Part shown: positions 44,680-55,155 of the stretch, piece after piece | How positions within the stretch are numbered: position 1 is the stretch's first letter | How the letters are laid out: every line of letters begins with the position of its first letter | Source of the DNA: Kappaphycus alvarezii | Taxonomy: Eukaryota > Rhodophyta > Florideophyceae > Gigartinales > Solieriaceae | Assembly (NCBI GenBank): GCA_002205965.3 | Contig: NADL03000451.1 | Coordinates: forward strand, 558,001 to 622,000 | Direction of reading: 5' to 3' | DNA length: 64,000 nucleotides | Notes under the pieces: generated by a model | What the model saw: only the letters and a program-made list of their open reading frames with translations | Told to the model about the DNA's origin: nothing | The model's database searches: none | Made by a program: the position numbers and the translations under genes

Positions 44680-47188
44680 GGTGCTGCACGAATGGTTGCA
44701 AATCCCACCAGATAGAGTGCGTTGAAAAACTGTAAAATTATGCCAATAATGAATGAGTAAAGAAGTGGCATATCCATAAACAAAGCAAGGATCTATTGTC
44801 GCATTTGCGATGGAGTGCAGCCCCCAACAGTATTCCGAGTAAATTTTCTCCTAAAGTCTAGGTAAGTTGCCCAGCCTACCTTACTATCCAGAGCCTGACC
44901 ACGCGGCAGAGCCTTGTATCTCTACTGCCCTACTCGCTAGTATTCGAGTATCACGTCCCACGGTGAAGGATGACAACGATTCAAAGTGCAACCTTGAGAA
45001 CATTTGTGTGCTGTAGCCTACATGCCACCCTTCTACTATTGAAATGAATAGCTTCTACGGTATACTGTGTTTAGAGGACGTACTCATTGTTTGTTACAAT
45101 GGTTCTCAATCCCACTGGACGCTTCTTGAGAAATTGGTGCTTGGGTGCTGATCCACCCTCTCGCCGTCCTCCTTGCAGACTACCAGGCACAGATTCTCAT
45201 ACCCGCACCTGTTACCATCCCTTATGAACTACAATGTAACTACGGAGCACCCGTGGAGTGCCTGGTGCTGCGAAACAGCAGCAGGCAGTAGTGGTAGTGC
45301 CACCCAACCAGCCCCTGTCCACAGGAACAATCACTTCTTCCCACATTTCAATATGAAGTTGTAACTGATAAACCCAGCTTGAGTTCCACCCGCTCGCTTT
45401 TGACACTGTTTTGCTACCATTGAGAACTGTGTATGAGTTCATGGCTTTATATTCATACCCCATCGCAGCCAAATTCGCAAATACCGATGACAATTACAAA
45501 ATAGCCAGTTGGCTGGGCCTATCGCATCATCATCCGCGTCGCAAAAGTAGCAGCACAACCGTTACCTAGTTACCTGGCACGGAGAACCGGTTAACTGCTA
45601 TCGTCTCGATGGCTGACAGGGGCACGGAGGGAAAAGGCATAGATCTTCTGCTGATCTCCACATTCTCCCATCTTTTCCAGCTTCGCTCTTAGAGTGAACG
45701 AAGCTCGCTCATTGCTGCTGTCCCCACGTGTTCCCCTTCCTCTCGCTCAGTTCCATATTCTACGACTGTGGACAACATGAAAAAGCCATACGGCTGAGCA
45801 GAAGACATTGCACCCGCAGCTGAAATCAACTGACTGGATACCACCCCAGTTGAGACCCTAAAGCCATTCCCTGCACCGCCTCAGCCCAACAGGCCGAACT
45901 CTATACCAGCCGAAAACTAGCCGTCCCCTGCATAAGGAATGGGAGGAATCACTCGAACCACAAAACAGCGGAGATTTAGAGGAAGCAGCCTTCCTTTCTC
46001 AGGTTCCCATCCTCTAGGGGACATTGCACCTGCCCCGTCCCTAAAGTTCGCCAACGCTAGCACCCTGGCGCAAAAGGGGAAGCTTCTTACGCGGTAAAGT
46101 TCCCGGAAACTAATCCTCAATCGGGTTTACAACTTCTTTACATAGCCGTGGAAATCTATACTTTCGCAAGAGGCCATGGACACCAGCGTGCGGGCGGCGC
46201 ATAACCCTTCCACCCTGACGAGCTAGCCCCAAGTTCCTCCTCGAAATCCTGTGACGAATACCTCCACCAGACACTCCAGCCATCCCCGTCCCTTAACCCT
46301 CTGTTCAGAATCTCTATTTCAGGCCCTTCCGTCATATTGCCCTCTTTTTGCTCGTACATCTTGGTAAACCTCCTCGTTTGGATAAGGGCCCGATTTGAAT
46401 AAACGGCCTTCTGGCGCCTTAAAATGCTTCGCATGATGATCCGCTGTCGATCGCTCCGGGGTGATAGTGGATGGCGCTCCTAAACCGGACAACTACTTGC
46501 CCTTCGTGAACGCATCCGTAGCATTTCCGCTGCTGGGAAAAAGGGTACATTCTGGCACGAACCCATTGTCGTCTACTGTTATGAGGAAGAAAGGTGATCA
46601 TGCCACTACTACCAAGTTCTACCGACATTGACTCCTTCCAGGGGCGCTGTTTTCGATATGCGCATTACCGCCGATGCTAAATACTCCCTCACCACGCAAG
46701 CCCCGGCCAAACCCCCGATGACCGGGCCCGGTCGCCATACCAGTTACGCCTCACTTTCCTCTCTCCTTTCGTACCCGCCCCAGTCGTTCCCATGGCGGAT
46801 ATTCACCTCCTCTAACGTCTTGATATCTACAAGGTTGCCGAGCTTCCTGCTCAATGAACCCGACGTCTGCTGGTGGTCTTGACCGGGTGCCACCTCGCCT
46901 ACTCTCCCCGCAAATGCCTATGTGTCACCTAAGTCTGGGATTCAGGTATGTTCGCATTTTGCATTACTTTAAAGAGTGGAAATATCTTCCAGGAGTAAAA
47001 CACCCAAACCCTCCCCCCTTTAATAAAGAGTCTGACGCGCTGCAACTTACTGTCGGCCATGATATCCCTCTTCGCTGCCGATAAGCTTTTGCCCAGTCAA
47101 ACTCGATTGTGGAAGATACGGCCGATTGCCAAAAGGGGGGAATGATGGGGTAGTTTACTTCCTCGTCTGACACTTTTAGCGGGGGTAC
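44680..47188. other. Intergenic, no recognisable gene
   Basis: Short frames on both strands (for example 93 codons minus at 45493, 92 codons minus at 46434, 84 codons plus at 46628) have no family motif. Sequence from about 46630 to 46950 is GC-rich and could be a relic of the non-LTR element that follows, but no RT motif is visible. Confidence 0.4.
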
Positions 47189-48455
47189 CTAAACGTAGTT
47201 TGGAGAGAAGGAAAGGAGAAAACAGAACAGAACCGGGTCTGCGCCTCCGTGACCCTGTGACTGCTTCGACGGGTCAAGGCAGGCAAGGAGGCATGCGGCA
47301 TTAGACAGTGCAGCTTGCGCTGCATGTCTTTGCATGAGAACCATTTTGGCTCTCGAGAAGCTCTCCATTGCCCTCGTTGCCGCATTTGCTACCATCTCCG
47401 AGACGAATGCGTATGCCTCCGGGTGCCATCCTCCCAGAACAGATATCGGGATCGGCGCCAGCCTCTGCCTTCTCTCAGCAGAAAGTAGCCCTTCGTACCC
47501 TGCAAGCTTTGCAGATCGGGCCGCGTTCAGGGAACTTTGGGGGTTGAAGTTCCTGATTCGGGAATACGACCGGGCAAGGGGGTTAACGAAGGTAACATCC
47601 AGGAAATCCATCCCGCCATGAGATCCCACGGCTTGAACGTCTGGGCGCTGACAATGTCCAACTCGTGGCCTGTGCTCTACCACTGGGTGGCGGACAGCTA
47701 TGGACAGATCGGTCGCCAATAATCGAACTTGAGCGTCATGACGACCAATGCAGCATCTGTCGTACTGACAATGTAACAGGTCGTCCCCATGAATATCAAC
47801 ATTCTTAGCGCATGCGGGCCTGGAACACGGTGTGTTCGGTGCTAACAAAGGGACTTGGCAGTAGAATTGAAGCCAAACAGAAAACTCCATGTAGGAAAGT
47901 GTGGCCGCAGACCGGGTACCGGCGTGCAACAAAACCAGTCTTTTGCTCCTGGTAAAGCCATCGAAGCTCTGAATGCTTCACATTTTTTATCCCCTGTATG
48001 TAGATTGGTCTGGACTCTTTTGTGGATCTCATCCGTCAGTGTTTTCCCGTAGAGTGTGTTGTTAGAACACAAGGTGCTGAATGGAAGAATCGCGTTAGGG
48101 TCAAAAAATGCCGCCCATTCCCTGTAGGAATTCACTGCCTCCTCGTAAGTTGATAAGGCTGAATTGGAAGGAGGGAGAAATTGCCAAAAGCCTTGACCTC
48201 TGGTTACCAAGGAAATGTTGCACGCTACCTGTTGAGCCCTTGTGATCCTGCAGTGCCCTTCCAACCTGCTGGGGGCATTCGTCGGATATGGACGCCATCC
48301 TTCGTGATACGAGTTCCGTCGTGAACACTCACGGCCCCGATCCGCAATAGTCTCGGCTGATGTGCAAAAACGTTCAAACCCTTCTGCAGCCAGAAGAATG
48401 AAACAGTTGGAATTGATGGGAGGTAGGAGTGGACGATGGAGGTGGAGAGTGCCAT
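47189..48455 (-). pseudogene. REL-type non-LTR element (copy 3), 5'-truncated
   Basis: Minus-strand C-terminal half of a non-LTR ORF. It starts (48455-48230) with VHDGTRITKDGVHI, from the part after the RT palm. A linker follows (48264-47842) with LTDEIHKRVQTNLHT and MALPGAKDWF. Then comes a well-preserved 3' block: CSRPACAKNVDIHGDDLLHC (zinc-binding-like, with Asp where His is usual), RHDAQVRLLATDL, RPDV..GGMDFLDVTFVNPLA (the RPD..D.T core of a PDDEXK-like nuclease), LAPIPISVLGGWHPEAYAF and MQRHAAQAALSNAACLL. Missing 5' sequence is normal for non-LTR copies, which often abort during reverse transcription. The sequence differs enough from the copy at 14832-17977 to be a separate lineage. Confidence 0.8.
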
Positions 48456-48792
48456 ACTGTATCGAGAGGGGGGGTGGTGAACATTTATTGAGGGAATTTT
48501 CGGGTTATTTTAATGCATGGAAGATGTGGTCGATTATACAGTATCCACGCGGCTAATGCGTTATGCGGATAAGTCTTCGCTAATGGGTAACACTACAGTA
48601 CAGTATATGACCTTCCTTACGGTACAGGGGGAAATTTGGGGTGTTTTTAAAATAGGGTCAGCTGTTCCCTGAGGGATGTCGTGATGTGGGTAAAGGCTTA
48701 CAATGTAAAGGATTGGCGGGAAGCCGTCAAAACACTAGAAAACTGGCTGGAGGCCGGCCAACAGGCACGCATTCCTTACAGGTGCTGCGCAC
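48456..48792. other. Spacer before the two-gene transposon
   Basis: About 340 bp with no gene. It contains a small GTAC motif (actacagtacagtatatg, about 48592). Confidence 0.5.
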
Positions 48793-49015
48793 ATTTATTG
48801 AGTGCATTCAGAATTTCGACAAATTTACAAATGCGAAATTTATCTTGAGGAGGGAGTGCTTCGGAAAAAGGATGGGAAATATTGAAAATTTGGCTGCAAG
48901 TGTACTCGTTGATTTAATTTGATGCTACTTGAGGATACTTGAGCTTCCCAAGGTTGCCGTTCCGCCAAAGTCCAAAGAGAAAGTTCATCTTGTGTCCGCG
49001 ACCACCCCCGTCCCC

Positions 49016-49873
49016 ATGTCAGACCCTTTCAACGTCACTTCTTCCCTTCAGGAAACACCGGCCGCAGCCACCGGAACATTAGCGACACCTCGCACTATGG
49101 CGGCAAGTTCCCCTACTCCTCCATCAGCATCCCAGTATCACGCCCTGGCATCTGTCATCACACCCGAAAACGTCAAGCCTCGCAAAAAAGGAGGCAAGCG
49201 AAGTGGCTCACCAAATTATAGTGATGCGGACGTTGACAAACTTCTAGATATTCTAGAAGAACTGGAGCCTATCGGGAGCAATGATTGGGCAGCAGTCGCG
49301 GCGCAGTTCCAAAAGTACACGGAAGACGAAAGCCGACCTCCGAGAGATTCGGAATCCCGTAGGATGAAATGTGACAAACCTGTAAATGTCAAGAAACGTA
49401 CAGGAGATCCGTCCTGCCCTCTGCGCGTTCGACGAGCGAAAAAAATTGCGAGGGATATTCTCGGAAGAGTAAAAGCCATCTCTGTCGGAGATGATGAAGA
49501 TTGCCTAGAAGACGCGTTGAGTGCGGATGGTCATGGTGGTGAAAGCGGATCGTCTGCAGCTTCTTTGACGCTGTCAAGTTTAGGTTCCAAGCGAACAGTT
49601 GATTGGTCTGCATTAGGAGCTCGACGCGGAACGAGGTGGGTGGGAGCTACAGTTATTTCGCGTAATGATGTCGACGAAGAGCTCATAGAGCATGTGGGTG
49701 ATATTTATCGTGCGATTCATAAGCTCGTGGATGCCTCAACCACTTCTTCTTCTGCGTTGACCCTTACGAAGGAAGACTTTTCTGCGATTGTGAAACAAGA
49801 GGTGCAAACGGAGCTTCTATCGCTCAACGAGACATTAAAGGAAATGAAAGACTTGCTGAGACGTTCGCAATAG
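49016..49873 (+). CDS. Myb/SANT-like (DUF6818-type) transposon protein
   Basis: An intact 285-codon ORF from ATG 49016 to TAG. Residues 1-65 are Ser/Pro/Thr-rich with a basic KPRKKGGKRSG that could be a nuclear signal. Residues 66-148 form a SANT-like unit: NYSDADVDKLLDILEELEPI, then GSNDWAAVAAQFQ and KRTGDPSCPLRVRRAKKIA. This Y..D...LL..L..L.PIG...W..V pattern with TGDP.CP is the one I associate with DUF6818 proteins of oomycetes and fungi. Residues 256-285 look like a coiled coil (LSLNETLKEMKDLLRRS). By analogy with PIF/Harbinger ORF2, it probably binds element DNA or escorts the transposase. It is intact while the transposase has one stop, so it may still be expressed. Confidence 0.75.
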   Translation: MSDPFNVTSSLQETPAAATGTLATPRTMAASSPTPPSASQYHALASVITPENVKPRKKGGKRSGSPNYSDADVDKLLDILEELEPIGSNDWAAVAAQFQKYTEDESRPPRDSESRRMKCDKPVNVKKRTGDPSCPLRVRRAKKIARDILGRVKAISVGDDEDCLEDALSADGHGGESGSSAASLTLSSLGSKRTVDWSALGARRGTRWVGATVISRNDVDEELIEHVGDIYRAIHKLVDASTTSSSALTLTKEDFSAIVKQEVQTELLSLNETLKEMKDLLRRSQ

Positions 49874-50194
49874 CTTGCGTGGGCTACCTGCAGTGCGGCG
49901 GACGAAGTGCGATGGCGCGGTACGCGCGCCCTAGCTTCGCTCAGGTTCCCATAGGTCTTTGTACGGTGCTCTTCGTCCGCCTGCGCGCCGCGCGAAGCGC
50001 CGGCGAATGTGGAGCGGAAAGAAACAGAAAATAAATGCGTTTACTCTTAATTTTATTGGTTTTGCTAGCCAAGGAAGCGCTGTACCCATGCCGCAGTGTC
50101 TGTGTTTTCGTCAGCATATGTTGTTGTCATGTGTTTCAGTCCTATGAGACTTTTATGAGCATTGAGAAGGCAGACACAAACTGTAAATAGACGC

Positions 50195-51187
50195 TTACGC
50201 TTCGCACCGTCCGGAGAAAGGGCTAACCGGCACCTCCCAAATGGACCCTTGCCGCTTTCCGCATTCCGCTGCTTGCCTTTCGCTTGGCATAATTCTTTGC
50301 ATGAATAAATCAATGGCAGCGAGCTCTGTACTTTCCGGGATTCCGGATTTCTCGTTCGTTTTTCTTGCACGAATAATCTTCCCGTTGGAAATTAGTGCAT
50401 TGACAACGAAAGCACTATCTCCTAGAATAGCGAAACCGGGAGGTGTCATGGAATATTCTAGTTTAGGGTATATTAGACCTGATAAAGATGCCAGCTTGCT
50501 TTCATGACAAGATCCTTGGTAGTTAATGCCTGCATTGATGATCTCACCCTTGAAGTTGAAGACAAACAGATTGGTGACCTCCACACTTGTAGTGTATCCT
50601 TCGTAGTATGCATTCTGTGCGTTGTAGTCAATGTAGTCGGCACAAGGAATTCTGCCTCCATCAAAAATAGCAAATGTATTCCCAAGAAGAGAGCCATTTG
50701 TTCTGTTGTTCGTGAGCAAATTAGCAGACTCACACATCTCATCCACGGTTGTCCATCGAACATGCATCAAAGTAGCAGTGCTCTGTTTGCATACTTGTAG
50801 CATAACCTCTAATCCATAGTCTAGCCAAACGTTTAACGAAGACGGAACCAATACAAATAATGGGAACAGAGCGTATTGTCGACAACTGGACTTGAGGTAC
50901 CATAAAACTAGACTAAGAAGGTCTTCAGTGTTGATCGAAGGTCTGCGGCCTCTAAACTTTGGACCACTTCAATAAGGGCTGCCGTAGTTATTGAACATAC
51001 GCTTCATGTTGAATAAAGGGAATAAGACGTTGAGGAAAACGTGGTGGTCAAAATTGAGGGGTATTAAGAAGTCGGATGATGTTCCGCACGAGATGAGCTG
51101 ACGCCAGGCAGTTGTACTTTCAGAGGAAAGCGGGCGTATGAGCGCTACTAGTAGGTATCTAGGATGCCTTTTTCGAATTACTGACAA
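50195..51187 (-). pseudogene. DDE transposase with one in-frame TGA
   Basis: The minus-strand frame is open from 51187 to 50195 except for a single TGA (50971-50969). Downstream of the TGA it reads GRRPSINTEDLLSLVLWYLK, FVLVPSSLNVWLDYGLEV, NTFAIFDGGRIPCADYID, YEGYTTSVEVTNLFVFNFKG, GFAILGDSAFVVN and PSERQAAECGKRQGS. That fits the DDE endonuclease family found in fungal and oomycete transposons. The likely triad is Asp at about 50660 (FDGG), Asp at about 50417 (GDSAF) and Glu at about 50264 (AAEC; Trp is usual after the Glu). No start codon is certain; the track begins at non-ATG codons. One point mutation from TGG would explain the stop, so loss is recent. Confidence 0.8.
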
Positions 51188-51571
51188 GTGCAGCCTTTGT
51201 GTTTTACTGCGTCGTCTGATGCAGACTGCAGTTTCGACTGCCGCTGAAACGGCAGCTCATATCACAAAAAGGCGTTCTGGGTTCATAGAGGGCGTTAACG
51301 AAGGTGTATGGGCTCAACTTTCCAGGACAAATATTTGTCAATTTGTTTTGCCCCCCAGGACCCATAAAAAATTGACACTATTTGTCCGAGAGTCACTCGA
51401 AACTCTGTAATCTTATTGGTTGCATTTTTCAATTTATCGATTTGTAGAATTTCTGAATGCACTCATTTATTCTCCTGACTAAAATACACCTAGCAACTAG
51501 AGAGCTATGTTGTCAGGGTGTGGCAGGTCGCTACCTCCGTTTACTGTGGCCAAAGAGTTTTGTATGTCGAA

Positions 51572-51831
51572 AAGACCAGTTGGCGGCTCTGAGGCGGGCC
51601 GTACGCAATCTATTCTACGAAGGAAGGTCTTTGCTGTTCAGGTGGGAGCTACGCCCCACGCCGAGTGGCATCCAGTATCGACTTGGCCGTACAAGTCTCT
51701 ACCACCTCCGCAGCTATCGTTTGCCGCGGCTCATTCTACTGCCAGAGGATGGAGTCTGACACACTCAGTGTTTGCAGATCAGGTTTGCCGCTGTTGGTTG
51801 TTGGTTTTGTTAGCAGTCAGCCGTTGCACCA
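51572..51831 (+). repeat. Partial 5' LTR of gypsy element 2
   Basis: Starts aagaccagttggcggctctg and ends gccgttgcacca. It matches the last 260 bp of the 3' LTR. The sequence to its left, apart from weak similarity near 51490-51540, does not match the 3' LTR. Confidence 0.85.
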
Positions 51832-52059
51832 CATTTTCTGGTCTGCCGACCTAGAAATATAGGTTAGAGTTGTGCAAGTGGGCAATTAAGTCTGAATCGC
51901 GCACAAAAAAGAACAAATGTCAAGGAGAGCTGCTATGAGCTCACGAAGACCTTAAAAATAGGGCCTGCGCCCAAGTATAGCCAAGTAGAACCTTGCGTCG
52001 AGCGCGTTAGTGATCCTGCGCGGACCTCGGACGCGCAGCTAGGCGCGTTTCAACCCGGA

Positions 52060-54610
52060 GCGCATTGAAAAGGTGGTCGAGGAGCCGATCACCCGGGCGT
52101 CTCTTGTGATCCTCGTCCCGAAATCCGACGAGTCTTTTCGATTCTGTGTCCACTACAGGTGGCTGAACGTGGTCAAAGTCAAAGACAAGTATCCTCTTCC
52201 TCGCATGGATGAGTGTCTCGATTCACTCGGGATATGAAGTTCTTCTCGGCCCTCGACGCGATTTCCGGGTACCAGAAGTCCTCTATATCCGAGGAGGACC
52301 GGGAAAAGACCGAGTTATTTTGTCATTAGGGACTGTTCAGGTTCAATCGGATGCCTTTTAATTTGAAAAACGCCCCGGCCTCTTCCCAGAGGGCAATGGA
52401 CATCTTGCTGTCGTTCTTCCGGTGGAAATCGTGTATCGTCTACCTCGACGATATCATCGTCTTCTCCAATACGTGGGAAGAGCACGTATAACACGTCTAC
52501 GCTACCTTGACTGTCTTGGAAGGCGCAGGATCAAGTTGAAATTCCGCAAATGCGAGTTTTTTGTGGAGAAGATCAAGTCTTTAGGTCATACCGTTAGATT
52601 TGGCACTATAGAGGTCGATCAGGCCCGTATGGCCGCGCTGCGCAAGTTGAAGCACCCCCGGAACCAAAACGTGCCCCGCAGCTTTCGGGACTTTGCAAGA
52701 TTTATCGCAGCTTCATCCCTAACTACGAGAAGCTCGCTCATCCGCTGAGCCAGCTCCTCAAGAATGGGATGCAAATTCAGATCGGACCTCTGGACGACCA
52801 TTGTCAGAACGTCTTCGGCACTGTCCGGGACGCCATCCTATCCCTCCTATCCTAGCCCTTCTCAGGAAGGGTTTTCCGTACTCCATTGATACGGATGCGA
52901 GTAACTACCAGATAGGGGTCGCCCTGTTACAGACCCACGAAGATGATACTCGCCGGCCGCTTGGCTTCTTCTCGCGAAACCTCGCCGAACCAGAACGGAA
53001 CTACTCAGTCTCCGAGAAGGAATACTTGGCGGTGATCTCGGCCATACAGACCCTCCGGATCCACTTGTACAGTGAATGCTCCACCAAACACACCGACCAC
53101 GCCTGCCTTTGCTGGTTTCTTAACTTCAGTGACACCTCCGGACGCCTCATCCGTTGGAGGCTGTACCTTTCGGAGTTTGACTTCGAGGTAAAGTACAAGA
53201 AGGCACGGGCGAACACCCAGGCTAACGCTCTCTCCCGAATCCCTACCCAGGGGGAAACCTCTACCCCCTTCGACGAGGAAATTACTTTCTTCCTTGCTAA
53301 GGCCACTGGAGACCTCGAACAAAGCGCGGCCGATTATGACAAGTGCGACGAGCTTCTCGTGCTTGAGGAGGGGGAGCTACCTGTGGATCACTTACAGGCT
53401 ATAAAGCCTGAGGACTTGCTCCGGGAGCAGCTCTTCGATCCATTGTGTAGACTGGTCCGCCAACAGGTGGCGCTGGGCACGGTCAAGATCTTCATCACGG
53501 AAGCCCTCGAATGCGAAGTCACACTATGCCGAGCGGCATCAGAGCATGTACAAGTGGTGGCTCCCAAGACCCTGCGAAATAGGTCATCTCAATGAGCCAC
53601 CATGCCAAGTGGGCCGGTCACCCAGGAGGACGAAAGCTCTACAGGATGCTTCGCAGACACTTTACTGGCCGTCTATGGCTTTGGACTGTAACGCGGTGGT
53701 TCGGCACTGCTAAGTCTGCGCACAGAAGCGCGTGAAGATCCGAGAGAATGTGACGAAAATACAAATCTTTACACCGACCACTCCACTGGAGTACGTCGCC
53801 ATAGACATAATTGGGGAGCTGATCAAGACCAAGCCGGCAATCGCTACCTGCTGGTCATCAGTTATCAGCGACCGTTACTCAAAACTGGTGAAGACAGTTT
53901 CTCTCAGAGAGAGTTCGGCTGCGCAAGTGGAGTTGGACTTCGTGCACACCGGGTTTTCATCTACGGACCCCGGTTAAACTCTTATCTTTCAACGGATCCC
54001 AGTTCACATAGAGATTCTTCGTGAACATCTGTCGGATTTTGTGGATTCGGAACGTTTTCAATACCACGTACCACCTGCAGACTAACGGAAAAGTCGAACA
54101 GTTCCATAGAACCGTTCTAAGCGCGTTTACAAAGTACGTCGGCGGGCATCCGCAGGAGTGGGAACTCTTCAGCAACGTACTGACGTACACCTACAACACT
54201 AAAGTCCACCGAGGGACCAAAATTGCACCTTTCGAGCTCGTGATGGCCCGTACGCCCAAGAGTTTGGCACTACAAGCTCAACCGACTCTGGAGGAATTCG
54301 AGTCTAGGCGCGCGTACCACTTTAAGTGGCAGTCGTGGTTGCAGAGCTTGGTGCGTGCTACCTAAAAGAGCCTGCGGAGGGAATAGGCGAGACAAAAGCG
54401 CAACTTCGACGCGCGGGTGCGCAAACAAAGGTACGGCATTCCCACTGGGTCTTATGTGTTCGTCCGACGAGAGCAGGGTACCGAGAAGGAGCCCAAAAAC
54501 AATTTGTCAGGGGTAGCTGATAGCCTCTATCAAGCTCGGGGAGTTAGGGGGAGCACGGTAGTCATCCGACGGGGTGGAGAGAAAGAGCTGATCTCCCACG
54601 ACCGCGTTTA
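52060..54610 (+). pseudogene. RT, RNase H and integrase relic of element 2
   Basis: Reverse transcriptase (52090-52560): VEEPITRASLVILVPKSD, FCVHYRWLN, KFFSALDAISGYQ, FRFNRMPFNLKNAPASSQ and catalytic YLDD (52441-52452), crossing a stop at about 52240 and another at 52327. RNase H (52860-53230): YSIDTDASNYQIGVALLQ, FFSRNLAEPERNYSVSEKEY, EVKYKKARANTQANALSR. Integrase zinc region (53595-53720): SHHAKWAGHPGGRKLYRMLR and a CxxC pair around a stop. Integrase core: TPLEYVAIDIIGEL and HLQTNGKVEQFHRTVLSAF (about 53790-54125), with the downstream Glu in KVEQ. Stops and frameshifts recur throughout. Confidence 0.88.
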
Positions 54611-54954
54611 AATCGCCCCAAGTCCTCTGGAGACGCCAACCGCGACCGGAATGCAGCGGCGCTTCAGTCTCTGAGGAACGCGGAGGTGGAATTACCCCGT
54701 GGGATGCCGCTTCCCCTTGAGGGGGATGCGGAGTATGTACCCCACAGGACTCAACTCAGGAAGCTGAGTTACGAGCGAATACGGCTCAGATCGCAGCTGG
54801 AGCGAAAGGTAGCCCTGGACGCGAAGATTTAGAGACGGTTGGTAGCAAAGAGGAGTCCACCACAGAAGAAGACCACTACGAGTCCCTGATCGTGACCGAA
54901 GAGCAGCCACCACCAGAAAGGAGACCGGAGTCGGCCGCCCAGGTGGCTTCAGAG

Positions 54955-55155
54955 GAGGAGTACGTGATCGACCGCGTAGTTGATCGGGGCTATGTGGACG
55001 GAAATGTAGTCCTCCCAGTTCACTGGTATGGATATCCGGAGTCAGAGGAGACCTAGGAACCAATCAGCGGCATACCGTGGAGCCACGTCGTCGGCTACAT
55101 TCGACGCACGGGAGCGAGCGTGCCCTCCGACGAGCTGAACAAAGCACTCGCTGGT
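54955..55155 (+). pseudogene. Chromodomain of gypsy element 2
   Basis: Reads EEYVIDRVVDRGYVDGNVVL, then PVHWYGYPESEET, a TAG, EPISGIPWSHVVGYIRR. This is the chromodomain pattern (Y.V..I.D.R, W.GY....TWEP). The conserved Trp of TWEP is replaced by TAG (TGG to TAG). In chromoviruses this module, fused to the integrase, binds modified histones and steers integration to heterochromatin. Confidence 0.75.

Larger units (their letters stand above)
48800..51464. mobile_element. Two-gene DNA transposon, 25-bp TIRs, 7-bp duplication
   Basis: 2665 bp bounded by inverted repeats that begin gagtgcattcagaa on both sides (48800-48824 and 51440-51464, 23 of 25 positions identical). The 7-bp direct repeat ATTTATT flanks both ends (48793-48799 and 51465-51471), most simply a target-site duplication. 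It contains exactly two convergent genes: an intact Myb/SANT-like (DUF6818-type) protein on the plus strand and a DDE transposase on the minus strand. The layout mirrors PIF/Harbinger, but PIF/Harbinger duplicates 3 bp (TWA) and usually has about 35-37 residues between the second Asp and the Glu; here there are 50. I therefore do not assign it to that superfamily. Confidence 0.85.
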
